From contig CAYWMN010000073.1 of NCBI GenBank assembly GCA_964459065.1, forward strand, positions 1 through 15,029: a stretch of DNA of 15,029 nucleotides, in the 5' to 3' direction. Below are positions 7,270-13,339 of the stretch, piece by piece. The position numbers and the translations under genes were made by a program. Each line of letters opens with the position of its first letter. Positions within the stretch are counted from its first letter, which is position 1. Under the pieces are notes generated by a model. That model was not told the DNA's origin. It searched no databases and saw only the letters and a program-made list of their open reading frames with translations. The stretch comes from JAMCXS01 sp964459065. Lineage in GTDB: Bacteria > Acidobacteriota > Terriglobia > UBA7540.

Positions 7270-7317
7270 GGACCCGCTCTCTCGGTTCTTGCAAGCACGG
7301 CCGAGAGTGGCGGGTCC
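7270..7317 (+). terminator. Long GC-rich hairpin after pntB, probable terminator
   Basis: GGACCCGC (7270-7277) pairs with GCGGGTCC (7310-7317), and CTCTCGG (7279-7285) with CCGAGAG (7301-7307). This makes a 15-bp stem interrupted only by T7278 against T7308-G7309, with a 15-base loop. It starts 31 bases after the pntB stop. No T-run follows, so it may stop polymerase weakly, protect the mRNA 3' end, or both. Confidence 0.5.
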
Positions 7318-7460
7318 GGCCAGCTTCTTGGAACTCTCCTCCCGACAACCCAGACAGAAGCTTCGATGGGTTTGCCCTGTTTTTGCAGGCGGTGCGCACG
7401 GGCAAGCCGCCGTTTGAAGTTGCGGCCGCCGCCAGGCCTGAAGGCCGGCGTCGCGCAGGG

Positions 7461-7490
7461 TTGGATATCAGGCGGGTGCTGAGATAGAAT
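7461..7490 (+). promoter_or_regulatory. Candidate promoter of the OmpA-domain gene
   Basis: TTGGAT (7461-7466) and TAGAAT (7485-7490) are spaced by 18 bases; the -10 matches TATAAT at 5 of 6 positions and the -35 at 3 of 6. Transcription would begin near 7497, which leaves only about 12 bases before ATG 7509 and just covers the ribosome site. The very short leader is a reason for caution. Confidence 0.35.
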
Positions 7491-7508
7491 CGTTTGGAAG
7501 GATACGGA

Positions 7509-8396
7509 ATGAACCAACTTCCAAATCATCAACGGAGATCAATCCCGCGCCGCCGCGTTTTGAACGACCGCGGTTCGTCGAAATCCGGCGTGATCTTGTT
7601 TGCGGTGCTTGCCCTGGTGCTGGTTGGAATCGTTTCTTACCTGGTGGTGACGCGCCTGGATCGGATGAACCACCAGGTGGCTCAACTCAGCCGGCAGGTG
7701 GAGCAGACCAACCGCGCGGCGGGAGCGGCTGCCGCGAAGTCCAGTTCGGCGCTGGCTCGGGCGACCCAGGCCGAACAGAATGCGCAAGAGGCGGCGCACG
7801 AACGAAACCAGGCCGAGATGGCGAAGGCTGCTTCCGAGCAGCACGCCCAGCAGGCTGAAGCTCAGGCGCAAGCGGCGCAACAGAAGGCGGCGGCCGCTCA
7901 GGCCAAGGCCGAACAGTATCGCAAGGAGCGGGAAGCCGAACTGGCTCACCTGCAGCAGGTTCTGGGGCAAATCGCCCAAACCCGCAAGACGGCCATGGGA
8001 CTGGTGATGACCTTGGGAAGCAATTCCATCCGGTTCGCTTTCGATAAATCGGCGCTGCGTCCCAGGGATAAAGAGGTGCTCAGCCGCGTTGCCGGCGTCC
8101 TGTCAACGGTGGAAGGTTATCAGATTTACGTTTACGGCTACACGGATGACATCGGGACCAAGGAATATAACCTGGCGCTGTCCAGACGCCGCGCCAAGTC
8201 CGTCCGCGACTATCTGGTGGCGAACGGTTTGAGCCCCAAGATCATCACCACCAAGGGTTTCGGGAAGTCTGATCCCCTGGTTCCCGGGTCCTCGCCCAAG
8301 GCGCGGGCGATTAATCGCCGGGTCGAGATCGGCCTTGTCGATTCCACGATCAAGCCACTGCCGCCCCAGGACCAGGGAAGTACCTCTCAAAAGTGA
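7509..8396 (+). CDS. Membrane-anchored coiled-coil protein with C-terminal OmpA (peptidoglycan-binding) domain
   Basis: This 295-residue protein has three parts. Residues 1-26 are basic and face the cytoplasm, 27-48 form one membrane helix with no obvious cleavage site, and about 51-160 are a long Ala/Gln/Glu/Lys-rich coiled coil. Residues about 168-278 are an OmpA-type domain. In that domain YGYTDD (209-214) and LSRRRAKSVRDYL (224-236) are typical; Asp213 and Arg228 have the 15-residue spacing of the pair that binds diaminopimelate in known OmpA domains. The design suggests an inner-membrane protein reaching across the periplasm to grip peptidoglycan, in contrast to a beta-barrel porin. GGAAGGA (7496-7502) sits 6 bases before ATG 7509; an upstream in-frame TTG (7494) is disfavoured. 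A specific cellular role, such as cell-envelope tethering or part of a secretion or motility machine, cannot be told from the neighbours. Confidence 0.88.
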   Translation: MNQLPNHQRRSIPRRRVLNDRGSSKSGVILFAVLALVLVGIVSYLVVTRLDRMNHQVAQLSRQVEQTNRAAGAAAAKSSSALARATQAEQNAQEAAHERNQAEMAKAASEQHAQQAEAQAQAAQQKAAAAQAKAEQYRKEREAELAHLQQVLGQIAQTRKTAMGLVMTLGSNSIRFAFDKSALRPRDKEVLSRVAGVLSTVEGYQIYVYGYTDDIGTKEYNLALSRRRAKSVRDYLVANGLSPKIITTKGFGKSDPLVPGSSPKARAINRRVEIGLVDSTIKPLPPQDQGSTSQK

Positions 8397-8544
8397 GCGA
8401 GCTTGCGGCCCCGAATTGCTTCCTGCTTCCTGATCGGCAAGTGCGCCCTGTGGGCCGTGTTCACCTGCGCGGGGCGTCCCGTGCCTCAGCGCGCAGTGCG
8501 GCCTGCAAGTTCCGGGTCGAAGCGGCCCGAAGCCCAAAACTCCA

Positions 8545-8574
8545 TTGACACTTTTCTTCGGATTTTGTTACGTT
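8545..8574 (+). promoter_or_regulatory. Candidate distal promoter of the arginine decarboxylase gene
   Basis: A perfect TTGACA (8545-8550) is followed after 18 bases by TACGTT (8569-8574), which keeps the three most conserved -10 positions. Transcription from here would give a leader of about 100 bases containing a small GGCACC-rich stem-loop (about 8606-8624). The stretch 8397-8544 before it shows no gene or clear signal. Confidence 0.45.
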
Positions 8575-8631
8575 CAGTTGCTCCGGGGAGGTTTGGTTTC
8601 CGGGGCGGCACCTCGGGTGTTGCCGGGGTAA

Positions 8632-8659
8632 TTGACGTTGATTCCAGATGATTTTAAAT
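8632..8659 (+). promoter_or_regulatory. Candidate proximal promoter of the arginine decarboxylase gene
   Basis: TTGACG (8632-8637, 5 of 6) is spaced 16 bases from TTAAAT (8654-8659, 4 of 6). Transcription would start near 8666, some 18 bases before ATG 8685. This agrees with that start codon and excludes the upstream ATG at 8658. Confidence 0.4.
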
Positions 8660-8684
8660 GCTTAGAGCGGGTAGGGACACACGG

Positions 8685-9239
8685 ATGTTAGTGCCAAAGA
8701 AGATGTTTTTGACCAAAGGTGTCGGCAAACACCGGGAAAAGTTGACAAGCTTTGAGCTGGCCCTTCGTTCAGCGGGCATTGCAGCCTGCAACCTGGTGCG
8801 AGTGTCCAGCATTTTTCCACCCCGCTGCAAGATGATCTCCCGCGCCGAGGGGATGAAGCGATTGAAGCCGGGCGAGGTTACCTTCGTGGTGATCAGCGAG
8901 AATTCCACCCGCGAGCCACACCGCCTGATAGCGGCTTCGGTTGGTGTTGCGATGCCGGCCGACCGAAACGCCTACGGCTACCTTTCCGAACACCACTCTT
9001 TTGGGCAGACCGAAGAGGTTGCCGGCGAGTACGCGGAAGAGCTGGCCGCCGAGATGCTCGCGACCACTTTGGGCGTGGAGTTCGATCCTGACCAGAGCTG
9101 GGACGAGAAAAAGGAGATCTACCGCATCTCCAACAAGATTGTTCGAACCATGGAAATCACACAGTCTGCCATTGGGGATAAACGGGGCCTGTGGACCACT
9201 GTTTTGGCGGCCGCGGTTCTTCAGGGTTTTGACGATTAA
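8685..9239 (+). CDS. pdaD: Pyruvoyl-dependent arginine decarboxylase
   Basis: This 184-residue protein of the pyruvoyl-dependent arginine decarboxylase family makes agmatine from arginine, the first step of polyamine synthesis. The N-terminus MLVPKKMFLTKGVG and the motif NLVRVSSIFPP (36-46) are characteristic. The proenzyme cuts itself between the two serines (Ser41 and Ser42), and the second becomes the pyruvoyl cofactor, giving alpha and beta chains that assemble into trimers in known members. Later, YGYLSEHHSFGQTEE and the C-terminal TTVLAAAVL are also family-like. The start at 8685 is preferred over ATG 8658: GTAGGGA lies about 7 bases upstream, it matches the usual family N-terminus, and 8658 lies inside a candidate -10. 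It is followed 98 bases later by the deoxyhypusine-synthase-like gene. No agmatinase or agmatine deiminase gene is present, so conversion to putrescine must be encoded elsewhere. Confidence 0.93.
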   Translation: MLVPKKMFLTKGVGKHREKLTSFELALRSAGIAACNLVRVSSIFPPRCKMISRAEGMKRLKPGEVTFVVISENSTREPHRLIAASVGVAMPADRNAYGYLSEHHSFGQTEEVAGEYAEELAAEMLATTLGVEFDPDQSWDEKKEIYRISNKIVRTMEITQSAIGDKRGLWTTVLAAAVLQGFDD

Positions 9240-9337
9240 CCGCTGGCTTGAAACCGAACGCGGTATGGTTTGCACGGCCTGGGGCAGATTTTAACTTCCC
9301 TCCAGCCCCGCCGCGAGATTATTGATAGGAGCCCATC

Positions 9338-10375
9338 ATGCGCAAACACGAGATTTTGACCAAGCCCACCCGACCGTTTGAAATTGACCGCCGGAAGAAC
9401 GCGGCGTCGATGCTTGAGAGGATGCAGGATATTTCTTTTCAAGGCCGGAGTTTGGGCACGGCGTTTCACGTCTGGAAACGGATGATGGACGACCGCGTGA
9501 TGATCATGATGGGCTTGTCGGGCGCCATGATTCCGGGCGGAATGCGGCGACTGGTTGTTTACATGATTATTTACCGGCTGATCGATTGCCTGGTTTCCAC
9601 CGGCGCAATTTTCTTCCACTATATTCATGAGAGCCTGGGCCGGCTGCATTTCCAGTGCTCGCCCACGATTGATGATGTCGCGCTCCAGAAGAACCTGATC
9701 GACCGCATGTATGACACTTTAGTGGACGAAGAAGAATTCCGGGAAGAAGACGCCTATATCGGGCGCTTTGCCTCGACCCTCGATCAATCCCGCCCATACA
9801 CGACTCGGGAGTTTCTCTATCTGCTGGGCAAGGACATCTCCAAACGCGCCAAGGAGGATGGGATTGTTACCGCCGCGTACAAAGCGGGAATCCCGCTCTA
9901 TTGCCCGGCGATCGGTGATTCTTCGATCGGTATCGGGATCGCTGAAAATCGCCATCTCGGGAAGAACAGCCTCACCTTCGACGTGATTGGTGACGTGCTT
10001 GAAACCGCGCACCTGGCCGGCGATTCTCCGGCCAGCGGAGTGATTTATTTTGGCGGCGGAACGCCCAAGAACTTTGTGCAGCAGAGCGAAGTGACGGCCA
10101 CCTTTATGCGCCAGGCTTCCGAAGGCCACAAATACGCCCTTCAAGTGGTGACGGACGCTCCTCACTGGGGAGGCCTGTCGGGCTGCACGTTTGAAGAAGC
10201 GCAGAGCTGGGGAAAGATTGCTCATGACGCCAGCATGGTCACCTGCAACTGTGATTCGACGATCGCGATGCCCATTCTGGTCTCGGCCATGTCGGAGCAG
10301 CGCGATTTGATCCGAAAGCGCAAGAAGCCGGTCTTTAAGATGGGCCGGGAGCTGGAGTTTTCTTTTCCCAAGTAG
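9338..10375 (+). CDS. speY: Deoxyhypusine-synthase-family protein, probable homospermidine synthase
   Basis: This is a 345-residue cytoplasmic enzyme of the deoxyhypusine synthase family. Visible family features are the NAD-binding region with LVSTGA (85-90), GDSSIG (193-198), FGGGTPKNF (238-246) and the active-site QSWGKI, whose Lys293 corresponds to the lysine that carries the aminobutyl intermediate. Eukaryotic and archaeal enzymes modify the lysine of eIF5A/aIF5A. Bacteria lack that target, and bacterial members are associated with homospermidine formation from putrescine or spermidine. The KHH segment after the GGG motif in human-type enzymes is KNF here, so the usual catalytic His is replaced by Asn, in line with a different acceptor. 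AGGAG (9327-9331) lies 6 bases before ATG 9338. Its position directly after an arginine decarboxylase gene supports a polyamine role. Substrate assignment is inference. Confidence 0.85.
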   Translation: MRKHEILTKPTRPFEIDRRKNAASMLERMQDISFQGRSLGTAFHVWKRMMDDRVMIMMGLSGAMIPGGMRRLVVYMIIYRLIDCLVSTGAIFFHYIHESLGRLHFQCSPTIDDVALQKNLIDRMYDTLVDEEEFREEDAYIGRFASTLDQSRPYTTREFLYLLGKDISKRAKEDGIVTAAYKAGIPLYCPAIGDSSIGIGIAENRHLGKNSLTFDVIGDVLETAHLAGDSPASGVIYFGGGTPKNFVQQSEVTATFMRQASEGHKYALQVVTDAPHWGGLSGCTFEEAQSWGKIAHDASMVTCNCDSTIAMPILVSAMSEQRDLIRKRKKPVFKMGRELEFSFPK

Positions 10376-10400
10376 TCTTCGCATCATAGATCTACCAGCG

Positions 10401-10430
10401 CGGCGCAGATGGCGAAAGCCGTCTGCGCCG
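10401..10430 (+). terminator. 13-bp stem with GAAA tetraloop after the polyamine genes
   Basis: CGGCGCAGATGGC (10401-10413) pairs with GCCGTCTGCGCCG (10418-10430) over 13 consecutive pairs, one of them a G-U wobble, closed by the very stable GAAA loop (10414-10417). It begins 26 bases after the speY-like stop. The T-run of an intrinsic terminator is missing, so 3'-end stabilisation or a structured RNA element is an alternative to termination. Confidence 0.55.
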
Positions 10431-10511
10431 GCCCTGCGTCGCTCCGGTCCGGGTCCGCCAGCCTTCGGATTCTTGCCTCTCCTCCGTATTTCCCCAGCCA
10501 TCTCTGCCGCC

Positions 10512-10527
10512 TGTGACCCGCATCACT
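10512..10527 (+). promoter_or_regulatory. CRP-like operator upstream of the Gfo/Idh gene
   Basis: TGTGA-CCCGCA-TCACT matches the CRP-family consensus at 9 of 10 positions. Some 25 bases downstream, TGGCATAGG (10549-10557) resembles a weak extended -10; transcription from about 10564 would put the operator centre near -44. The site lies in the only gap from which the Gfo/Idh-apbE pair could be transcribed independently. Confidence 0.4.
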
Positions 10528-10609
10528 GCATTTTTTCCGGGCATGGAGTGGCATAGGGGATCAGGGAACGGCTGGGTATGCGCTCTCAACTTTTGTGGAG
10601 GCAGGCGAC

Positions 10610-11935
10610 ATGAAAAATAAGAAGCAGGTCACGCGGCGGGATTTCCTGAAGGCTGCAACGGTTGCCGTTGCCGCGGGAAGCGCCGCCAAGCCGCTGGCTG
10701 GAGCGCCGGCAATCCTTTCGTCTCCCAACCCTAACAGCGTGGTGAACTACGGCTTTATTGGGACGGGAACGGAGGGATGTACGCTGCTGCGCTTTCTGAC
10801 CACGATTCCCGAAGGCCGCTGCATTGCTACCTGCGATATTTATCCGCCCAACTTAAAACGCGGGGTTGAAACCATCGGCTCCAATCCGGAAACCTATTCC
10901 CGGGGGCCGCTGGATTACCGAAGGATGCTCGAGCGGAAGGATATGGATGCGGTCTTAATCGCCACGCCCCTCAGCATGCACGCGCAAATGGTGATTGACG
11001 CTCTTAACGCCGGCAAGCATGTGTTTGTTGAAAAGACGATGTATTTCAAAGAGGAAGAGGGAGAGCAAATCAAGAAGGCTGCCGACGCCCATCCCAAGCA
11101 GGTCCTGCAAATCGGTTTGCAGCGACGGTCCAGCCGCCTTTACCAGGTGGCCATGGAGATGATCCGCAAAGGCGCCCTCGGCAAGGTGATGTTTGTGCGC
11201 GCCCAGTGGCACCGGAACAGCAACTGGCGCCGGCCCGTGGCGGACCCGCGGCTGGAGCGCATGATCAACTGGCGGATGTATAAGGAATATTCCGGCGGGT
11301 TGATGGCCGAACTGGCTTCCCACCAGATCGACATTGCCAATTGGGCCTTTGACGCGGAGCCGGTCAGCGTGGTGGCGACCGGTGGGATCGACTATTGGAA
11401 AGACGGCCGCGAGACGTGTGACAACGTTGAGGCCATCTTCCAATATCCTGAAGGCAGGAAATTGCTGTACAGCTCCATCCTTTACAACGCCCACTTTAAA
11501 TTCAACGAGCAGATTATGGGTGATCAGGGAACGCTGATTACCACGATCGGGAAGGGCATGTACTATCACGAAGCCGTTCACAAGGTGACCCCCGGCGCCG
11601 CCAAGGAGAACTGGTGGGCGGGCGCCACGATAACCCAGGAGGCCGAACAGAAGGGCATCCCGATTTTCCCCGAGCAGATGAGCCAGCAAGGCGGTTTTAT
11701 GGAGCGTGAACTCGTTTACGCCAAGCGTTGGCTGGCCTCGATGGGCATCTACGAATACGAAGAAGCTCATCCCCCGCGGTGGAGCGAGCTGCATAATCTG
11801 ATGTATAGCATCCGCGACGGGAAGCCCGCAGTGGTTCCTCTCGAAATCGGCATGGCCGATGCGCGGGGCGTGATTTACGCCAACCGCTCCGTTGCGACCG
11901 GACAGAAGGTCGTCTGGCCGAACAAAGAAGCGTAA
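10610..11935 (+). CDS. Tat-exported Gfo/Idh/MocA family oxidoreductase
   Basis: This 441-residue protein starts with a twin-arginine signal (TRRDFLKAA, Arg9-Arg10, then an Ala-rich hydrophobic stretch and AGAPA), so it should be exported folded with its cofactor. The dinucleotide-binding motif GFIGTGTEG is at 48-56, followed by LIATPLSMHA (116-125). The catalytic-lysine motif is EKT (Glu141-Lys142) where most relatives have EKP. The C-terminal domain has GGLMAELASHQIDIANW, whose His238 fits the family's active-site position. Members oxidise or reduce sugars, inositols or their derivatives with NAD(P), or use a tightly bound cofactor as in glucose-fructose oxidoreductase; the last is more plausible for an exported enzyme. 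GGAGG (10597-10601) lies 8 bases before ATG 10610; the in-frame GTG 10595 is rejected because it would precede this site. Probably co-transcribed with apbE. Confidence 0.9.
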   Translation: MKNKKQVTRRDFLKAATVAVAAGSAAKPLAGAPAILSSPNPNSVVNYGFIGTGTEGCTLLRFLTTIPEGRCIATCDIYPPNLKRGVETIGSNPETYSRGPLDYRRMLERKDMDAVLIATPLSMHAQMVIDALNAGKHVFVEKTMYFKEEEGEQIKKAADAHPKQVLQIGLQRRSSRLYQVAMEMIRKGALGKVMFVRAQWHRNSNWRRPVADPRLERMINWRMYKEYSGGLMAELASHQIDIANWAFDAEPVSVVATGGIDYWKDGRETCDNVEAIFQYPEGRKLLYSSILYNAHFKFNEQIMGDQGTLITTIGKGMYYHEAVHKVTPGAAKENWWAGATITQEAEQKGIPIFPEQMSQQGGFMERELVYAKRWLASMGIYEYEEAHPPRWSELHNLMYSIRDGKPAVVPLEIGMADARGVIYANRSVATGQKVVWPNKEA

Positions 11936-11989
11936 CGTGCGTCCTGTTGCAGGAGGGCCTTCAGTGTCAACCGGCGGTGGTATCCTCGC

Positions 11990-13078
11990 ATGAGTTTCTC
12001 CCCGCGCATTCTTCCGTCTTTCCGGCAATCCCTCCTTGGGCCGATCTTCTTTCTCCTGCTGGTGCTGCTGTGCGGAAATGCGCCGGCCCCCGCGGCTGAT
12101 TCACTGGTTCGTTATGAGGCCTCGCACCAGGCCATGGGGACCAATTTTACGATCGTCACCTACGGTTCAAACGCCGAGTATCTGGAAGAGGTCACCGAAC
12201 AGGCTTTTGGAGAAATTGACCGCCTGGACCGCCAGATGAGCACCTACAAGCCGGAGAGCGACCTGTCCCTGATCAACCGGCAGGCTTATCGCCACCGGGT
12301 GGTTGTTGAGCCCCGCCTGTTCAGCCTTCTTGAAAGGTCCCTTCGATTTAGCGAAGAAACCGGGGGAGCTTTTGATATGACCGTCGGTCCCTTGATGAAA
12401 GCGTGGGGGTTTTTTCGAGGGCGCGGCCGCTTGCCTCAAGCTTCCGAATTAGCCCGAGTGCTCCGGCGGATCGGCTACCGGCACGTCAAGCTTGATGCTG
12501 CCCGGCGAACCATTTATTTTGACGAGCCTGGCGTTGAGATTGATCTGGGGGGAATCGCCAAGGGCTACGCCGTCGATGAGGTGGTTAAGATTCTGAAGTC
12601 GGATGGAATCCATCAGGCGCTTGTTTCAAGCGGCACCAGCAGCGTTTACGCTCTTGGCTCGCCTCCCGGCGAAAAGGGGTGGAAGATTTCCGTGCGCAAT
12701 CCTCTCCACCTCAAGCAAGCGGCTTGCGTTTTGAGGCTGCAGAACGTCTCGTTGTCGGTTTCCGGCGACTACGAAAAATTTTTCAAATTGGGCGGCAAGA
12801 TCTACGCTCACATCATGGACCCGCACACGGGAATGCCAGTTGAAAACATGCTGTCAACGGTTGTCATTTCTCCCTCGGCCACCGATAGCGACGCGTTGTC
12901 GACGGCTTTTTTTGTTGAAGGGATCAAACGGAGCCGGGTTTACCTGCAGCATCATTCCAATCTGACCGCCATCTTCTACCTGCCGCGCCACGCCGGGCAC
13001 GCTTTCCATCAGGTGATCCTGAAGTCATCGGTGACCAAGCTTCCCGCCGGCAGTTTGGTCATCGTCCAGAGCCCATAG
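11990..13078 (+). CDS. apbE: ApbE family FAD:protein FMN transferase
   Basis: This 362-residue exported protein attaches FMN from FAD to a Thr or Ser of target proteins in the periplasm, with Mg2+. It has a signal peptide (hydrophobic 15-28, then an Ala-Pro-rich end at APAPAA); Cys28 is preceded by Leu, so a lipoprotein site is unlikely. Motifs are HQAMGTNFTI (46-55), GGAFDMTVGPLMKAWGF (125-141), EIDLGGIAKGYAVD (183-196), SVSGDYEKFF (256-265), HIMDPHTGMPV (274-284) and the metal-binding TDSDALSTAFF (298-308). No Shine-Dalgarno is evident before ATG 11990, so the start rests on the signal peptide and the position of the conserved core. It follows the Gfo/Idh gene after 54 bases. No recognisable flavinylation target (Rnf, Nqr or FMN-binding domain) is encoded here. 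Confidence 0.93.
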   Translation: MSFSPRILPSFRQSLLGPIFFLLLVLLCGNAPAPAADSLVRYEASHQAMGTNFTIVTYGSNAEYLEEVTEQAFGEIDRLDRQMSTYKPESDLSLINRQAYRHRVVVEPRLFSLLERSLRFSEETGGAFDMTVGPLMKAWGFFRGRGRLPQASELARVLRRIGYRHVKLDAARRTIYFDEPGVEIDLGGIAKGYAVDEVVKILKSDGIHQALVSSGTSSVYALGSPPGEKGWKISVRNPLHLKQAACVLRLQNVSLSVSGDYEKFFKLGGKIYAHIMDPHTGMPVENMLSTVVISPSATDSDALSTAFFVEGIKRSRVYLQHHSNLTAIFYLPRHAGHAFHQVILKSSVTKLPAGSLVIVQSP

Positions 13079-13087
13079 CAGAATGGC

Positions 13088-13101
13088 CGTTCAGGGGAAC
13101 G
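13088..13101 (+). terminator. Weak hairpin after apbE
   Basis: CGTTC-AGGG-GAACG forms a 5-bp stem directly followed by TTGTTCTTT, the order of an intrinsic terminator but with a short stem and a broken T-run. A second stem, AAGGCT/AGCCTT (13234-13250), lies further down just before the next promoter. Either could end the Gfo/Idh-apbE transcript. Confidence 0.35.
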
Positions 13102-13263
13102 TTGTTCTTTACCAAGTCTTTCGTCGCTTTGTGATTGGGATTTCATTATTATTGTTTGATTTGAACACTCTTTGGCGCCGGGCCTAACACCATTCCAGCG
13201 TTCATACGGCCACAATTTTACCGGAACACTTGCAAGGCTGCTGGAGCCTTTGTTGACCGCGGT

Positions 13264-13292
13264 TTGACGCGGGGCTTAAAAATTGTTATCAT
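13264..13292 (+). promoter_or_regulatory. Strong sigma70-type promoter of the TPR gene
   Basis: TTGACG (13264-13269, 5 of 6) and TATCAT (13287-13292, 5 of 6) are spaced by the ideal 17 bases, with an A/T-rich spacer end. Transcription should start near 13299, leaving a leader of about 40 bases. A second TTGAC (13253-13257) lies 11 bases upstream. This is the best promoter match seen in the window. Confidence 0.7.
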
Positions 13293-13339
13293 GCGCGTAG
13301 TTCTTAACGACGTAAGTCATCTAACTTGCTGGAAGCTAA

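Noticed and set aside
8403..8651. 82-codon plus-strand frame between the OmpA-domain and decarboxylase genes
   Set aside because: No ribosome site, no family-like composition, and it crosses a perfect -35 element.
8658..8684. ATG 8658 as start of the arginine decarboxylase
   Set aside because: No ribosome site precedes it and it overlaps a candidate -10; ATG 8685 has GTAGGGA upstream and the normal family N-terminus.
9719..10501. 260-codon minus-strand frame over the deoxyhypusine-synthase-like gene
   Set aside because: In codon register with the real gene and without recognisable motifs or ribosome site.
10955..12028. 357-codon minus-strand frame antisense to the Gfo/Idh gene
   Set aside because: Same codon-register artefact as over GH3; the composition is shadow-like and the plus-strand protein is clear.
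11990..12076. ApbE as a lipoprotein through Cys28
   Set aside because: The residue before the Cys is Leu, not the small residue required by the lipobox, and a normal signal peptidase site at APAPAA follows.
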